From positions 310,341 to 374,340 of the forward strand of contig NZ_LISW01000003.1 in assembly GCF_001905735.1 (NCBI RefSeq): DNA of 64,000 bases, in the 5' to 3' direction. This document shows, one piece after another, positions 37,501 to 44,898 of the stretch. The DNA comes from Streptomyces sp. CB01249. GTDB lineage: Bacteria; Actinomycetota; Actinomycetes; Streptomycetales; Streptomycetaceae. The first letter of the stretch is position 1; every line of letters begins with the position of its first letter. The notes beneath the pieces were generated by a model. It made no database searches, was not told the DNA's origin, and saw only the letters and a list, made by a program, of their open reading frames with translations. Position numbers and translations under genes: made by a program.

Positions 37501-38110
37501 GACCATGGACCCGGATGTCGTGGAAGGCACCCTGGCTCTCCAGCAGGGCGCGGACCTCGGCCGCGTACCGCTGCCAGAGCACCATGGAGGGGCCGTCGTC
37601 GACCACGAGGACGGCGCTCAGCCAGCGTTCGGGCCGGGGCCGCATGACGGGTTCGGGCAGGGCGGACTCGGCCATCCGGTCGACGGTCGCCGTCTCGTCG
37701 AGCACCAGGTCGGTGCGGGAGGCGACCGTGCGGCGCAGCGGGCGCATGGACCGGTTCAGAGCACGCTGCGCCTCCAGTGACCGGACCCCGGTCACGGCGA
37801 CCGGGCGCGACGTGCCCGCAGCGGGGCCAGCGGCCGCGGGGGCGTACAGGCCCTGCGGCTCTGCACGTTCCGGTTCGGGTTCTGGCAGCACCGGGAGGTC
37901 GTGGCCGGACCGGCGCGCGTCGTGGTCGCCCTCCGCCTCCTCCGGTTCGAGGGGGCGGACCGGGCGGGTGTCCGGCTCCGGGCCGGGCGGCGGCTCGTGC
38001 TCCGGCCCGCCCCGCCGCCGCACCTCGGCGATCCACAGGACGTCGAGCAGCTCCTCGGTGGAAAGGTCCACTCCAGCGCGGCCGAGCAGGGAGGTGAGCC
38101 GGTCGAACAT
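34598..38110 (-). CDS. SAV_2336-type vWA-like protein with C-terminal TPR array (conflict-system component)
   Basis: The 1170-residue protein starts with a short helical segment (LTSLLGRAGVDLSTEELLDVLWIAEV) as in the SAV_2336 N-terminal family, then a Pro/Glu-rich linker (30-100). A vWA-like fold follows (WLSAVLVVDDGPSMVLWQ, about 163-180; PTLVLVVSDMVGPAWRSG, about 236-253). The MIDAS-like motif reads DxGxS instead of DxSxS. A helical region (about 380-540) leads into a long tetratricopeptide array (about 600-1150, units such as QAYALRGLGRHREAEVLLRSVL). No NTPase P-loop is present. Its ATG overlaps the MoxR stop by one base. By hand count the TPR half is about 63% G+C at 36001-36360, against about 81% at 36481-36600 in the N-terminal half. 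Likely sensor/scaffold of the VMAP system. Confidence 0.7.
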   Translation of the reverse strand: MFDRLTSLLGRAGVDLSTEELLDVLWIAEVRRRGGPEHEPPPGPEPDTRPVRPLEPEEAEGDHDARRSGHDLPVLPEPEPERAEPQGLYAPAAAGPAAGTSRPVAVTGVRSLEAQRALNRSMRPLRRTVASRTDLVLDETATVDRMAESALPEPVMRPRPERWLSAVLVVDDGPSMVLWQRYAAEVRALLESQGAFHDIRVHGLDSSGGPGPLLHARPFARGLHPPAVLRTDSVRPTLVLVVSDMVGPAWRSGAVPALLRGWARKDPVAILQPLPERMWPEPGGHPAERLLVRSRHPAAPGRALRVSHPVLPPELVSYDGTPVPVLEAAEGQLASWVSLLTEGDSRAALPVLMIPDSDPVPGPEPATPAPEPPPTPEERFRRFREAASPEGRRLAGALASVTPLTLPVMRVVHEAHRATGGTFHRAQLAEVFLGGLLRRTDQSTAGDGAEYAFLPGVADLLLDTVRTSVALDTADRVAAYLLERSGPGPDFRARLSGDGPGATTSLPDHAGPFAAASPELLRRLGLTDARRSDPRAEVPEPEPVAEGPGGPEELYVMERVAPALTAFARRLLADPVVPGIVDQQAERISERSEEWFPETGWSPVAVVPELARRITDCRLRDHQAELLGLIREVLEGLLTDTSLITRNARGYLAIALSGLGETTEAVTHMRAIISMSAKAHGAEHRYTLNARRYLHEMFYDDGWYAEAEEEGRPLLETFDRLGAEADQADHTQLKKHQAYALRGLGRHREAEVLLRSVLAWENDPENGVPLETRLLSRSWFATVLEAQGRYQEAENELRSGILAMEASEEVRGGGAVQVLDGLADLLVDSDRHEEAEPFRRATVEASERHHGPNALISFRARRDLINLLRLLDRSEEARTMVEVLEPSAAARLGESHRETLLIREARALVYAALKEYDEALLLYRTVLEQVAALGDEAPRTSFAMRRNFGTILSEAGRLQEAEQVLRSLLADELEEFGRDDPSAGTTMYRLVLVLEMLHEDDEALAVCRELLVIEERTLPEWSLSKAKTWQRMAVLLARLGQHKEAAGQLGLAYEAHVRAMEPDAVPALSAGYRYGVALTAAGRHQEAADILTSVVEGRRTRRGEAHPDTLRSRQRLGDAFAALGLADRARAEWTAVRDIASRELGEDHKIVRTAIESLAAPGAPPTTPLK

Positions 38111-39117
38111 CAGGCGTCCAGGTCCCCGAGCGAGCGGAACACCGTGTCGCGCAGCCTGTCGAAGTCCATCGCCGCGCCCGAGACGCGCAGATGGACGGCG
38201 TTGAGCAGCTGGTCGGTCGCCAGGTCGTGCGCCTGGTTGTCGCGCAGCCTCAGGAACTCCTCGATCAGCTGCTCGGCATGTGCGGCAGCGTCCGTGCCGA
38301 GGTGCATGCCGATGATGGAGCGCAGCTGTTCGGCGTCCGGCTGCTTGAGGTCCAGACGGACGCAGCGGCGCAGGAACGCGGGCGGGAACTCGCGTTCGCC
38401 GTTGCTCGTGATGACCACGACGGGGAAGGTGCGGCAGGTAACCCGGCCGCCGGTGACGGTGACCCGGCCATCGTCCGGGCCGGTGACCCGGATCGCCGCC
38501 GAATCTTCCTTCAGCCGGGCCAGTTCGGGGATCTCGTAGGTCCCCTCCTCGAACACGGTGAGCAGGTCGTTGGGCAGGTCGACGTCACCCTTGTCCAGCT
38601 CGTCGATGAGCAGCACCCTCGGTTCGTCGCGCGGCAGCAGGGCGGTGCCGAGCGGGCCGAGCCGGAGGTAGTCGCCGATGTCGGACTCGGCGATGTCCCC
38701 GTCGCCGGTGCCGCCGCGCAGCGAGGTGTCCCTGAGGCGGCCGACCGCGTCGTAGCGGTACAGCCCCTCGGCCAGGGTGGAGCGGCTGTTGACCGGCCAG
38801 TGCAGGACCTCGCCCAGGCAGAGTTCGCGCGCGACGGCACGGGCCAGCGTGGACTTGCCCGTGCCGGGGCGGCCGGTGACGAGCAGCGGGCGGTGCAGAT
38901 GGAGAGCGGTATTCACGATGTCGCGGTCGGTCTCGGAGATCACGTACCGGCGCCGGGGACGCTCGGGCACCGTCTCCTCGCCCTCCTTCGGGCCCTCGCC
39001 GCCGAAGGTCCGCCACGGCGGTGGCGCGGGCCATACGGTGACGGGATGCGGCTCGACGTCGCCTCCGTGGAAGAGCCGCCAGTCGGTGCTCATCGGTTCC
39101 CTCGTCTCGTGCTTCAT
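38110..39117 (-). CDS. MoxR-family AAA+ ATPase of a vWA-MoxR-VMAP conflict system
   Basis: The 335-residue AAA+ protein has Walker A GRPGTGKST (82-90), Walker B VLLIDELDKG (168-177), a long insertion with EGTYEIPELARL, and sensor-1/arginine-finger region VVVITSNGEREFPPAFLRRCVRLDL (233-257). MoxR ATPases act with vWA-domain partners as chaperone-like switches, and here the partner is the next gene. The ATG at 39117 overlaps the upstream caspase stop (ATGA); ATG 39093 is an alternative. The N-terminal 50 residues are specific to this group. Tight overlaps on both sides argue for fixed stoichiometry. Confidence 0.88.
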   Translation of the reverse strand: MKHETREPMSTDWRLFHGGDVEPHPVTVWPAPPPWRTFGGEGPKEGEETVPERPRRRYVISETDRDIVNTALHLHRPLLVTGRPGTGKSTLARAVARELCLGEVLHWPVNSRSTLAEGLYRYDAVGRLRDTSLRGGTGDGDIAESDIGDYLRLGPLGTALLPRDEPRVLLIDELDKGDVDLPNDLLTVFEEGTYEIPELARLKEDSAAIRVTGPDDGRVTVTGGRVTCRTFPVVVITSNGEREFPPAFLRRCVRLDLKQPDAEQLRSIIGMHLGTDAAAHAEQLIEEFLRLRDNQAHDLATDQLLNAVHLRVSGAAMDFDRLRDTVFRSLGDLDA

Positions 39118-41354
39118 GGTGCGGACAGATCGAGGCGCGGGGGCAGTTGCCGTTCCGGGTCGTCCCAAAGGAGGGCCAGCCCGCCACGCGGGTGCGTGTC
39201 GTCGCCGTCGCATTCCGCCCGCAGCCTACGCAACCGGGCGGGCAGTTCCGGCAGCGGACAGTCCGCCAGGAATTCCTTCAACTCCTCTGCAGCACGCTCC
39301 GGTTCGCCGTGGCCGCACCAGACCATCACGGGGACGCCGCCGAAGACGCAGGCGGTGAAGACGTCCGTGCGTGGGGCGGCGGACGGGGATACGGCAGCCA
39401 CGACGACGCCCGGCGCGTTCTCGCGGGCGCTCACACAGCCGTGCGCCGCCTTCATCGTGGGCAGATCGCCGGGGAGCCAGTGCAGGTCGCCGGTCCGAGC
39501 GCGCGCCACCTGCTCCCAGCGGCCGAGCCAGAGGTGTTCCTGCTTGGGGCGGCGGTGTTCCATGCAGCGGACGGCGACCGGGAACTCGGCCCCCAGCGAG
39601 CGTTCGAAGGGGCCGTCGGAGCGGATCTGCCATCGGTGGACGTCCAGTTCGAGATCTCGGGCGTCCAGGAAGAATTCCACCGGAGTGCTGTGAACCCGCC
39701 CGTGCCGGGCCAGGATCGTGTCCACCGCGCGCTCGATCTCGGCCGGCTCCACGGCCGTATCCCTGACCTCGACGGACTCCGCGCCCGAGGCGCCGTGCGT
39801 CCACACCTGGTACGTGCGGTGCCCGGCAGGTCCGGACGGCGCGGAGAGCCGGATCTGCACGCGTTCGTCCGCCGCCCCCGCGGCCGCCACCTGTTCAGTG
39901 ATCGCGTCGCGCCGGACGGCCAGGACGGCCGGCAGCCTGTCGTCCAGCCGTCGGGCGCACCCGTCCGACCACAGCCGCAGCGTCTTGGCGTACGGGCCGT
40001 CCCCGGCAGCGGCAGCGGCACGTTCGACCGTGCCCAGCAGTCGGGGCAGCCGGGGCAAGTCGGGGAGCAGGGCCTCCAGCGCGTCGATGACCTCCTTCGG
40101 CGCGGTCGCCGTGAGGTCGGTGCCCACCGCCTCCTTGCGGGCCGTGTGCGCGAACTCTCTTGCCGCCTCGGTGGGCTGGGCGTCGAGCAGGGCGACCAGG
40201 GCGTCGTACTCACCGCAGAGGAGCCAACGGCCGGGGGCGAGTTGGTGACTCTCGGCCTTCATGGACACCAGATCGGCCGGTTCCACCCCGCGTTCCGAGG
40301 CCGCCAGCACATGGATCAGCGTGGGAACCCCGTGCGGGCGGCTCATGGCCCAGTCGACGAGGGCCGCCGCGTCGACGGCGGACGGCTCGCAAGGCAGCGA
40401 GGTGCCCAGTTCCGCGCCGAGCCGGTAGGCGGTCCGGTCCAGGTCGGGGCCGCCGTCGACCAGTGCGGCACGGACCAGCAGGGCCAGCCGATCGCGCGCG
40501 GGATTCGTAGTGGCCGGCGGGGCCGGCGCGCGTCCGGGCACGTAATCGTCTTCGTCGTTGTCCCAGTTGCGGCACAGCACCGTCGGCACCTGGCCGGCGC
40601 CGTCTCGCGCCTCCACCTCCGCGAAGTAGCGTCGGATCCGGCCCCACACCCCGTCGAGGTCAGGGGCAGCGGCCGGGTCGCGCCGCGATCCCGCCTCCAG
40701 TTCATCCATCACTTTCGAGGTGAAGAGCCCCGCTCCTTGCACGGACTTGGCCGCCTCACCCGGCCTCGACGCCCGCATCACGAACAACGGGCGGTCTACG
40801 TTGGCCTCCGTCCTGTTGGTGAGGGGATCGGCCTCCGAAGCGTGGGCCTGCTCGCCCGGCCTCAGGGTCGTACGGCAGGCGTCCAGGACGACGACGGCGC
40901 GCTGCGCCGCACGGGCGGGCAGCCGGTCCGTACGCAGCAGGGAGATCAGGTTCTCGGCATCCACCCCCTGTGGGTCGCCGTCACGGGACTCCGGATAGAG
41001 CAGGCTCCAGCGGTTGTGCGCGGCCTGCACCCCGTGGCCCGCCCAGTACACCCAGAGCCAGTCGACGTCGAGGGCGCGCAGCTCGTCCTGGAAGACGCGG
41101 CGGACATGCTGCCGGTCCGCCGTGCTGCGCCGGACCCCGGTGAACTCGGCGAGGAGCCCCTCGTTCCGCTCAAGGGGCGAGGCCAGCAGGTGCATCTGGT
41201 CCTCGGGGACCCCCAGGCCGCGCAGCCAGCGCATCATGCGGGCGGCGTCGTTCGCCGGTCCGTCCAGGTCCCAGCCGTCCCCGCCGGTCGCGTACCGCTC
41301 GACCGCCACGACGACCGCGTGGGTGCGCCGCCAGTCGTGCCCGGGGGGTCTCAC
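39114..41354 (-). CDS. Caspase-domain effector fused to VMAP middle and C-terminal domains
   Basis: The 746-residue protein opens with a caspase/metacaspase-like peptidase domain (about 10-235): THAVVVAVERYATGG, catalytic His in WVYWAGHGVQ (H107) and catalytic Cys in AVVVLDACRTTL (C160). A helical middle follows (about 275-420, including an effector-associated-like segment from RDRLALLVRAALVDGG). The last 300 residues match the VMAP-C pattern: VEFFLDARDLELDVHRWQI, then FPVAVRCMEHRR and WLGRWEQVARA, and a final nuclease-free alpha/beta part. In the described ternary systems such effectors are thought to be activated by the MoxR-vWA pair, causing proteolysis and dormancy or death. GTG 41354 overlaps the hydrolase stop (GTGA). 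Confidence 0.82.
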   Translation of the reverse strand: MRPPGHDWRRTHAVVVAVERYATGGDGWDLDGPANDAARMMRWLRGLGVPEDQMHLLASPLERNEGLLAEFTGVRRSTADRQHVRRVFQDELRALDVDWLWVYWAGHGVQAAHNRWSLLYPESRDGDPQGVDAENLISLLRTDRLPARAAQRAVVVLDACRTTLRPGEQAHASEADPLTNRTEANVDRPLFVMRASRPGEAAKSVQGAGLFTSKVMDELEAGSRRDPAAAPDLDGVWGRIRRYFAEVEARDGAGQVPTVLCRNWDNDEDDYVPGRAPAPPATTNPARDRLALLVRAALVDGGPDLDRTAYRLGAELGTSLPCEPSAVDAAALVDWAMSRPHGVPTLIHVLAASERGVEPADLVSMKAESHQLAPGRWLLCGEYDALVALLDAQPTEAAREFAHTARKEAVGTDLTATAPKEVIDALEALLPDLPRLPRLLGTVERAAAAAGDGPYAKTLRLWSDGCARRLDDRLPAVLAVRRDAITEQVAAAGAADERVQIRLSAPSGPAGHRTYQVWTHGASGAESVEVRDTAVEPAEIERAVDTILARHGRVHSTPVEFFLDARDLELDVHRWQIRSDGPFERSLGAEFPVAVRCMEHRRPKQEHLWLGRWEQVARARTGDLHWLPGDLPTMKAAHGCVSARENAPGVVVAAVSPSAAPRTDVFTACVFGGVPVMVWCGHGEPERAAEELKEFLADCPLPELPARLRRLRAECDGDDTHPRGGLALLWDDPERQLPPRLDLSAP

Positions 41355-42577
41355 GGCAGCTCGGCCGCTATGCGCTCGTACAGACCCTGATGCGCGAAAT
41401 AGCCGGTGTGGGAGCGGGGGAAGGGCTGGCGCAGGTTGACCCGCACATCGGTGACGCGGCCGGGGAACACCCGCTCCCCGACGAACCCGAGCAGGTCCCT
41501 GCGGTCGTACACGTTGATCCAGCGAGGGAACGTGGCGGGCAGTTCGTCGCCGCGCCGCAGCCCGGCCAGTGCGTCGATCTCGTAGAGGAACGGCGCCTGC
41601 GAGCCGACCGTGATCAGCAGGTCGACGCCGTGGGCGGGCTCCATGGACAGCAGGTCGAAAGAGGCGATGCCGCCGAGGCTGTGGGCGAGTAGGACGACGG
41701 GGCCGCCCTCGCGCTCCCTGGTCAGCGCGACGGTGTCGGCGATCCGGTTGCGCAGTCCGGTCCCCCGGCCCTGGTAGCGGAGGATGTCGCCGCTGCCCGG
41801 GAGGATCTTGCCGGTCATCCGGCGGCGGCCCACCTGGACGGCGGGCGAGGAGACCCACAGGAGCGGGTCGCCGAGCAGCCGGCCGCCGACCCAGGACGCG
41901 GCGCCCTTGAGGCCGCGGTCGGTGCCGCCGATGCGGTCGGTGAGCACCCGCACCAGGGCGTCGCGGTCCGCGCCGTCCACCGGCAGCGGCTCCTCGGCTT
42001 CCTCGGCGTGCTCGGTCAGCCGGGTCGCGAGGGCGACGACCGCGCGGGCAGCCATCGCCTCGGCGTCGCGGCCCGGGGCGGTGCCGGAGAGCCGCAGCGA
42101 CAGTTCCTCGGCGACGAGCGGGGCGGCGTCGGCCAGCCGGGGGCCCAGCTCCTCGGCGAGCGCGGCGGCGTCGCCGTCGCCCGTCGCGTCCGTCACCGGG
42201 CCGGCCTCGGCGAGCGCGCGCACCCGTCCGGCGAGGGCGTCCCACGGGTCCGTGCGGCCGGGCGCGAAGCCGCCGCCCTCGTCCTCCCCGGAACTGTCCG
42301 CGAGCAGTTCGATCTCCGCGAACGGGTCTTGTTCGAGCAGCGCCCACACGGCGAGCGGATCGTCCGCGGCGGCCCCGGGCAGGGCCCGGTCCTGCTCCCG
42401 TTCCGGGAAGCTGGCGCCGCCCAGCGCCAGATGGGCTCCGTAGGCGTCGCCCCAGTAGCAGGGCACGAGATTCACCTCGGGCCGCACCCGCGCGAGTCCG
42501 CGCGCGACCCGCCGAAAGGACGTCCGGTACGACTTCTCCCGCACGCCCGTTCCGTGCACAAAGACAACGCTCGTCAC
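41351..42577 (-). CDS. Alpha/beta-hydrolase (lipase-like) encoded with the caspase-MoxR cassette
   Basis: The 408-residue protein has an alpha/beta-hydrolase fold: first strand SVVFVHGTGVREKSY with the oxyanion HGTG, nucleophile elbow VVLLAHSLGGIAS (Ser 300), likely acid in INVYDRRDLLGFVG (D358 or D361) and His in RSHTGYFAHQGLYERIA (H390 or H396). An insertion of about 200 residues, rich in Ala/Glu/Asp, separates the first strand from the elbow. It is the first gene of the operon and its stop overlaps the caspase start (GTGA). GTG 42577 has GGGGGA 5 bases upstream; ATG 42607 is possible. Role inferred: second effector or lipid-acting accessory; known families do not settle this. Confidence 0.72.
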   Translation of the reverse strand: MTSVVFVHGTGVREKSYRTSFRRVARGLARVRPEVNLVPCYWGDAYGAHLALGGASFPEREQDRALPGAAADDPLAVWALLEQDPFAEIELLADSSGEDEGGGFAPGRTDPWDALAGRVRALAEAGPVTDATGDGDAAALAEELGPRLADAAPLVAEELSLRLSGTAPGRDAEAMAARAVVALATRLTEHAEEAEEPLPVDGADRDALVRVLTDRIGGTDRGLKGAASWVGGRLLGDPLLWVSSPAVQVGRRRMTGKILPGSGDILRYQGRGTGLRNRIADTVALTREREGGPVVLLAHSLGGIASFDLLSMEPAHGVDLLITVGSQAPFLYEIDALAGLRRGDELPATFPRWINVYDRRDLLGFVGERVFPGRVTDVRVNLRQPFPRSHTGYFAHQGLYERIAAELP

Positions 42578-42605
42578 ACGATCCCCCACTGTGGCCGAGT
42601 CACGC

Positions 42606-42611
42606 ATTCTA
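42606..42611 (-). promoter_or_regulatory. Candidate -10 of the conflict operon
   Basis: Minus-strand TAGAAT lies 28 bases upstream of the GTG 42577 start of the first operon gene, between dusB and the hydrolase. A clear -35 at 16-19 bases is not found. If real it would exclude ATG 42607 as the start. Confidence 0.3.
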
Positions 42612-42666
42612 ACGAACGGACGGGCCGTCAGTCCCGGTGTCTGTGACAGTGGTTGGGACCGCCGAC

Positions 42667-43815
42667 TCAGCCTCCGGAGGTGTCCAGCTCCGCGTCGGCG
42701 CTGATGCCCGCGCAGTCGTACGGGTCCTTCAGCCAGCCGTCCGGGAGGGCCACCCGGTTGTTGCCCGAGGTGCGCCCGCGGGGGCCGTCGGCGCCGTCCG
42801 GCCAGGGCTGGTCGAGGTCCAGCTCCTGGAGCTGGGAGCCCAGCTCCTCCAGCGAGGAGGTGATCGCCAGCTTCTTGCGCATCTCGGAGCCCACCGCGAA
42901 GCCCTTGAGGTACCAGGCGACGTGCTTGCGGAAGTCGATCACGCCCCGCGCCTCGTCGCCGATCCACTCCCCCAGCAGCGTCGCGTGCCGCAGCATCACA
43001 TCGGCGACGGTGCGCAGCGTGGGCGCCTGCCGGGTCCGCGTGCCCTCGAACGCGCTGACCAGGTCGCCGAAGAGCCAGGGGCGGCCCAGGCAGCCGCGCC
43101 CCACGACCACGCCGTCGCAGCCGGTCTCGCGCATCATGCGCAGGGCGTCGTCCGCGCACCAGATGTCGCCGTTGCCGAGCACCGGGATCTCCGGGACGTG
43201 CTCCTTGAGCCGGGCGATGGCGTCCCAGTCGGCGGTGCCGCCGTAGTGCTGGGCGGTGGTCCTGCCGTGCAGAGCGACCGCCGTGACGCCCTCCTCGACG
43301 GCGATCCGGCCGGCGTCGAGGTAGGTGAGGTGGTCGTCGTCGATGCCCTTGCGCATCTTGATCGTGACGGGCAGGTCCCCGGCCCGGGAGACCGCCTCGT
43401 GCAGGATCGCGCGCAGCAGCGGCCGCTTGTACGGGAGGGCCGAGCCGCCGCCCTTGCGGGTGACCTTGGGGACCGGGCAGCCGAAGTTGAGGTCGATGTG
43501 GTCGGCGAGGTTCTCGTCCACGATCATGCTGACGGCCTTGCCGACCGTGTCCGGGTCGACTCCGTACAGCTGGATCGAGCGCGGGGTCTCGGTCGCGTCG
43601 AAGTGGATGAGCTGCATGGTCTTCTCGTTGCGCTCGACCAGGGCCCTCGTCGTGATCATCTCGCTGACGAACAGCCCCTTGCCGCCCGAGAACTCCCGGC
43701 ACAGCGTGCGGAAGGGGGCGTTGGTGATGCCGGCCATGGGCGCGAGGACCACCGGCGGCTGCACGGTGTGCGGGCCGATGCGGAGCAGCGAGGGCGAGGG
43801 GGCGAGCGTGGTCAT
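42667..43815 (-). CDS. dusB: tRNA-dihydrouridine synthase
   Basis: The 382-residue FMN enzyme reduces uridine to dihydrouridine in tRNA D-loops. The Dus TIM barrel is clear: VVLAPMAGITNAPFRTLCREF, VSEMITTRAL, HIDLNFGCPVPKVTRKGGGSAL (catalytic Cys in FGCP), VTIKMRKGID, ALHGRT and VLGNGDIWCADDALRMMRETGCDGVVVGRG for FMN phosphate. A helical C-terminal tRNA-binding domain follows. It matches the nifR3/DusB-type proteins of actinobacteria. ATG 43815 opens the gene; the conflict operon begins about 90 bases beyond its stop on the same strand. Confidence 0.93.
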   Translation of the reverse strand: MTTLAPSPSLLRIGPHTVQPPVVLAPMAGITNAPFRTLCREFSGGKGLFVSEMITTRALVERNEKTMQLIHFDATETPRSIQLYGVDPDTVGKAVSMIVDENLADHIDLNFGCPVPKVTRKGGGSALPYKRPLLRAILHEAVSRAGDLPVTIKMRKGIDDDHLTYLDAGRIAVEEGVTAVALHGRTTAQHYGGTADWDAIARLKEHVPEIPVLGNGDIWCADDALRMMRETGCDGVVVGRGCLGRPWLFGDLVSAFEGTRTRQAPTLRTVADVMLRHATLLGEWIGDEARGVIDFRKHVAWYLKGFAVGSEMRKKLAITSSLEELGSQLQELDLDQPWPDGADGPRGRTSGNNRVALPDGWLKDPYDCAGISADAELDTSGG

Positions 43816-43956
43816 GGCCCCATTGTCCCGTACCCCGGCGACTGCTCCGGGGGCGGTGGCGCCCCGCCGGTCCCGGGAAAGGCGACGGCCTCGTCGGACC
43901 CGGCCCGTAGCGTGGGGTTTCCGGCACGAGGCCGGTGAATCAAGGAGACGAAGCTC

Positions 43957-44883
43957 ATGACGACGACCTCTTCCCGCTTAACCCCCGGCTCCCCCAGCCG
44001 TCGCGGACTGCTCGCGCTGGGCGGCGCGGGTGCCGCCGGTGCGCTGCTCCTCGGCGCGGGCCCCGCGCGGGCCGCGTCCGGCTCCACGACGGCCCGGCTG
44101 CGCGAGCTGGAGCGGACGCACGGCGCCCGCGTCGGCGCCTTCGCGTACAACGTGGCCACGGGGGTCGCGGTGCGGCACCGGGCGGACGAGCGCTTCCCGA
44201 TGCTGTCCACGTTCAAGACGCTCGCCGCGGCGGCCGTCCTGCGGGATCTGGACCGGGACGGCGAGGTCCTGGAGAAGGTGATCCACTACACGGAGGCGGA
44301 CTGCGTCTCGGATTCCCCGGTCACCGACACCCCGGAGCACATCGCGAGCGGGCTGAGCGTCGCCCGGCTCTGCGACGCCGCGATCGGCGACAGCGACAAC
44401 ACCGCGGGCAACCTGCTGCTGCGCGAGCTCGGCGGCCCGCAGGCCGTCACCCGCTTCGCCCGCTCCCTGGGCGACCGCGTGACCCGGCTGGACCGCTGGG
44501 AGCCCGTGCTGAACTCCGCCGAGCCGGGCCGGGTCACGGACACCACGACCCCGTCCGCGCTCGCCCGCGACTACGCCCGGCTGGTCCTGGGGAACGCGCT
44601 GGAGCCCCGGGACCGCGAGCGGCTGACGTACTGGCTGCTCAACTGCCGGACGAGCGGTACGCGGTTCAGGGCCGGGCTGCCGCCGGAGTGGACGGTCGCC
44701 GACAAGACGGGCGGCGGCTCGTACGCCTCGTGCAACGACGTGGGCGTCGCGTGGACGCCGGAGGGCGTGCCGGTGGTCCTGGCGGTGCTGACGACGAAGC
44801 CGGCGGGCACCTCCGACGCGGCGGGCGACCACCCGCTGGTGCGGGACGCGGCGGAGGCCCTGGCGGCGGCGGTCGTTAGTTAG
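43957..44883 (+). CDS. bla: Class A beta-lactamase (Tat-exported)
   Basis: The 308-residue enzyme hydrolyses beta-lactam rings outside the membrane. All class A motifs are present: S84-T-F-K87 (nucleophile and base), S146-D-N148, E182 in RWEPVLN (Omega-loop general base), and K250-T-G252. The N-terminus has a twin-arginine signal (PSRRGLLALGGAGAAGALLL, cleavage near ARAASG). AAGGAGA lies 8-10 bases before ATG 43957. It is divergent from dusB; no BlaR/BlaI-type regulator is adjacent. Followed by an MFS pump after 15 bases. Confidence 0.92.
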   Translation: MTTTSSRLTPGSPSRRGLLALGGAGAAGALLLGAGPARAASGSTTARLRELERTHGARVGAFAYNVATGVAVRHRADERFPMLSTFKTLAAAAVLRDLDRDGEVLEKVIHYTEADCVSDSPVTDTPEHIASGLSVARLCDAAIGDSDNTAGNLLLRELGGPQAVTRFARSLGDRVTRLDRWEPVLNSAEPGRVTDTTTPSALARDYARLVLGNALEPRDRERLTYWLLNCRTSGTRFRAGLPPEWTVADKTGGGSYASCNDVGVAWTPEGVPVVLAVLTTKPAGTSDAAGDHPLVRDAAEALAAAVVS

Positions 44884-44898
44884 TCGTACTATCGATGA

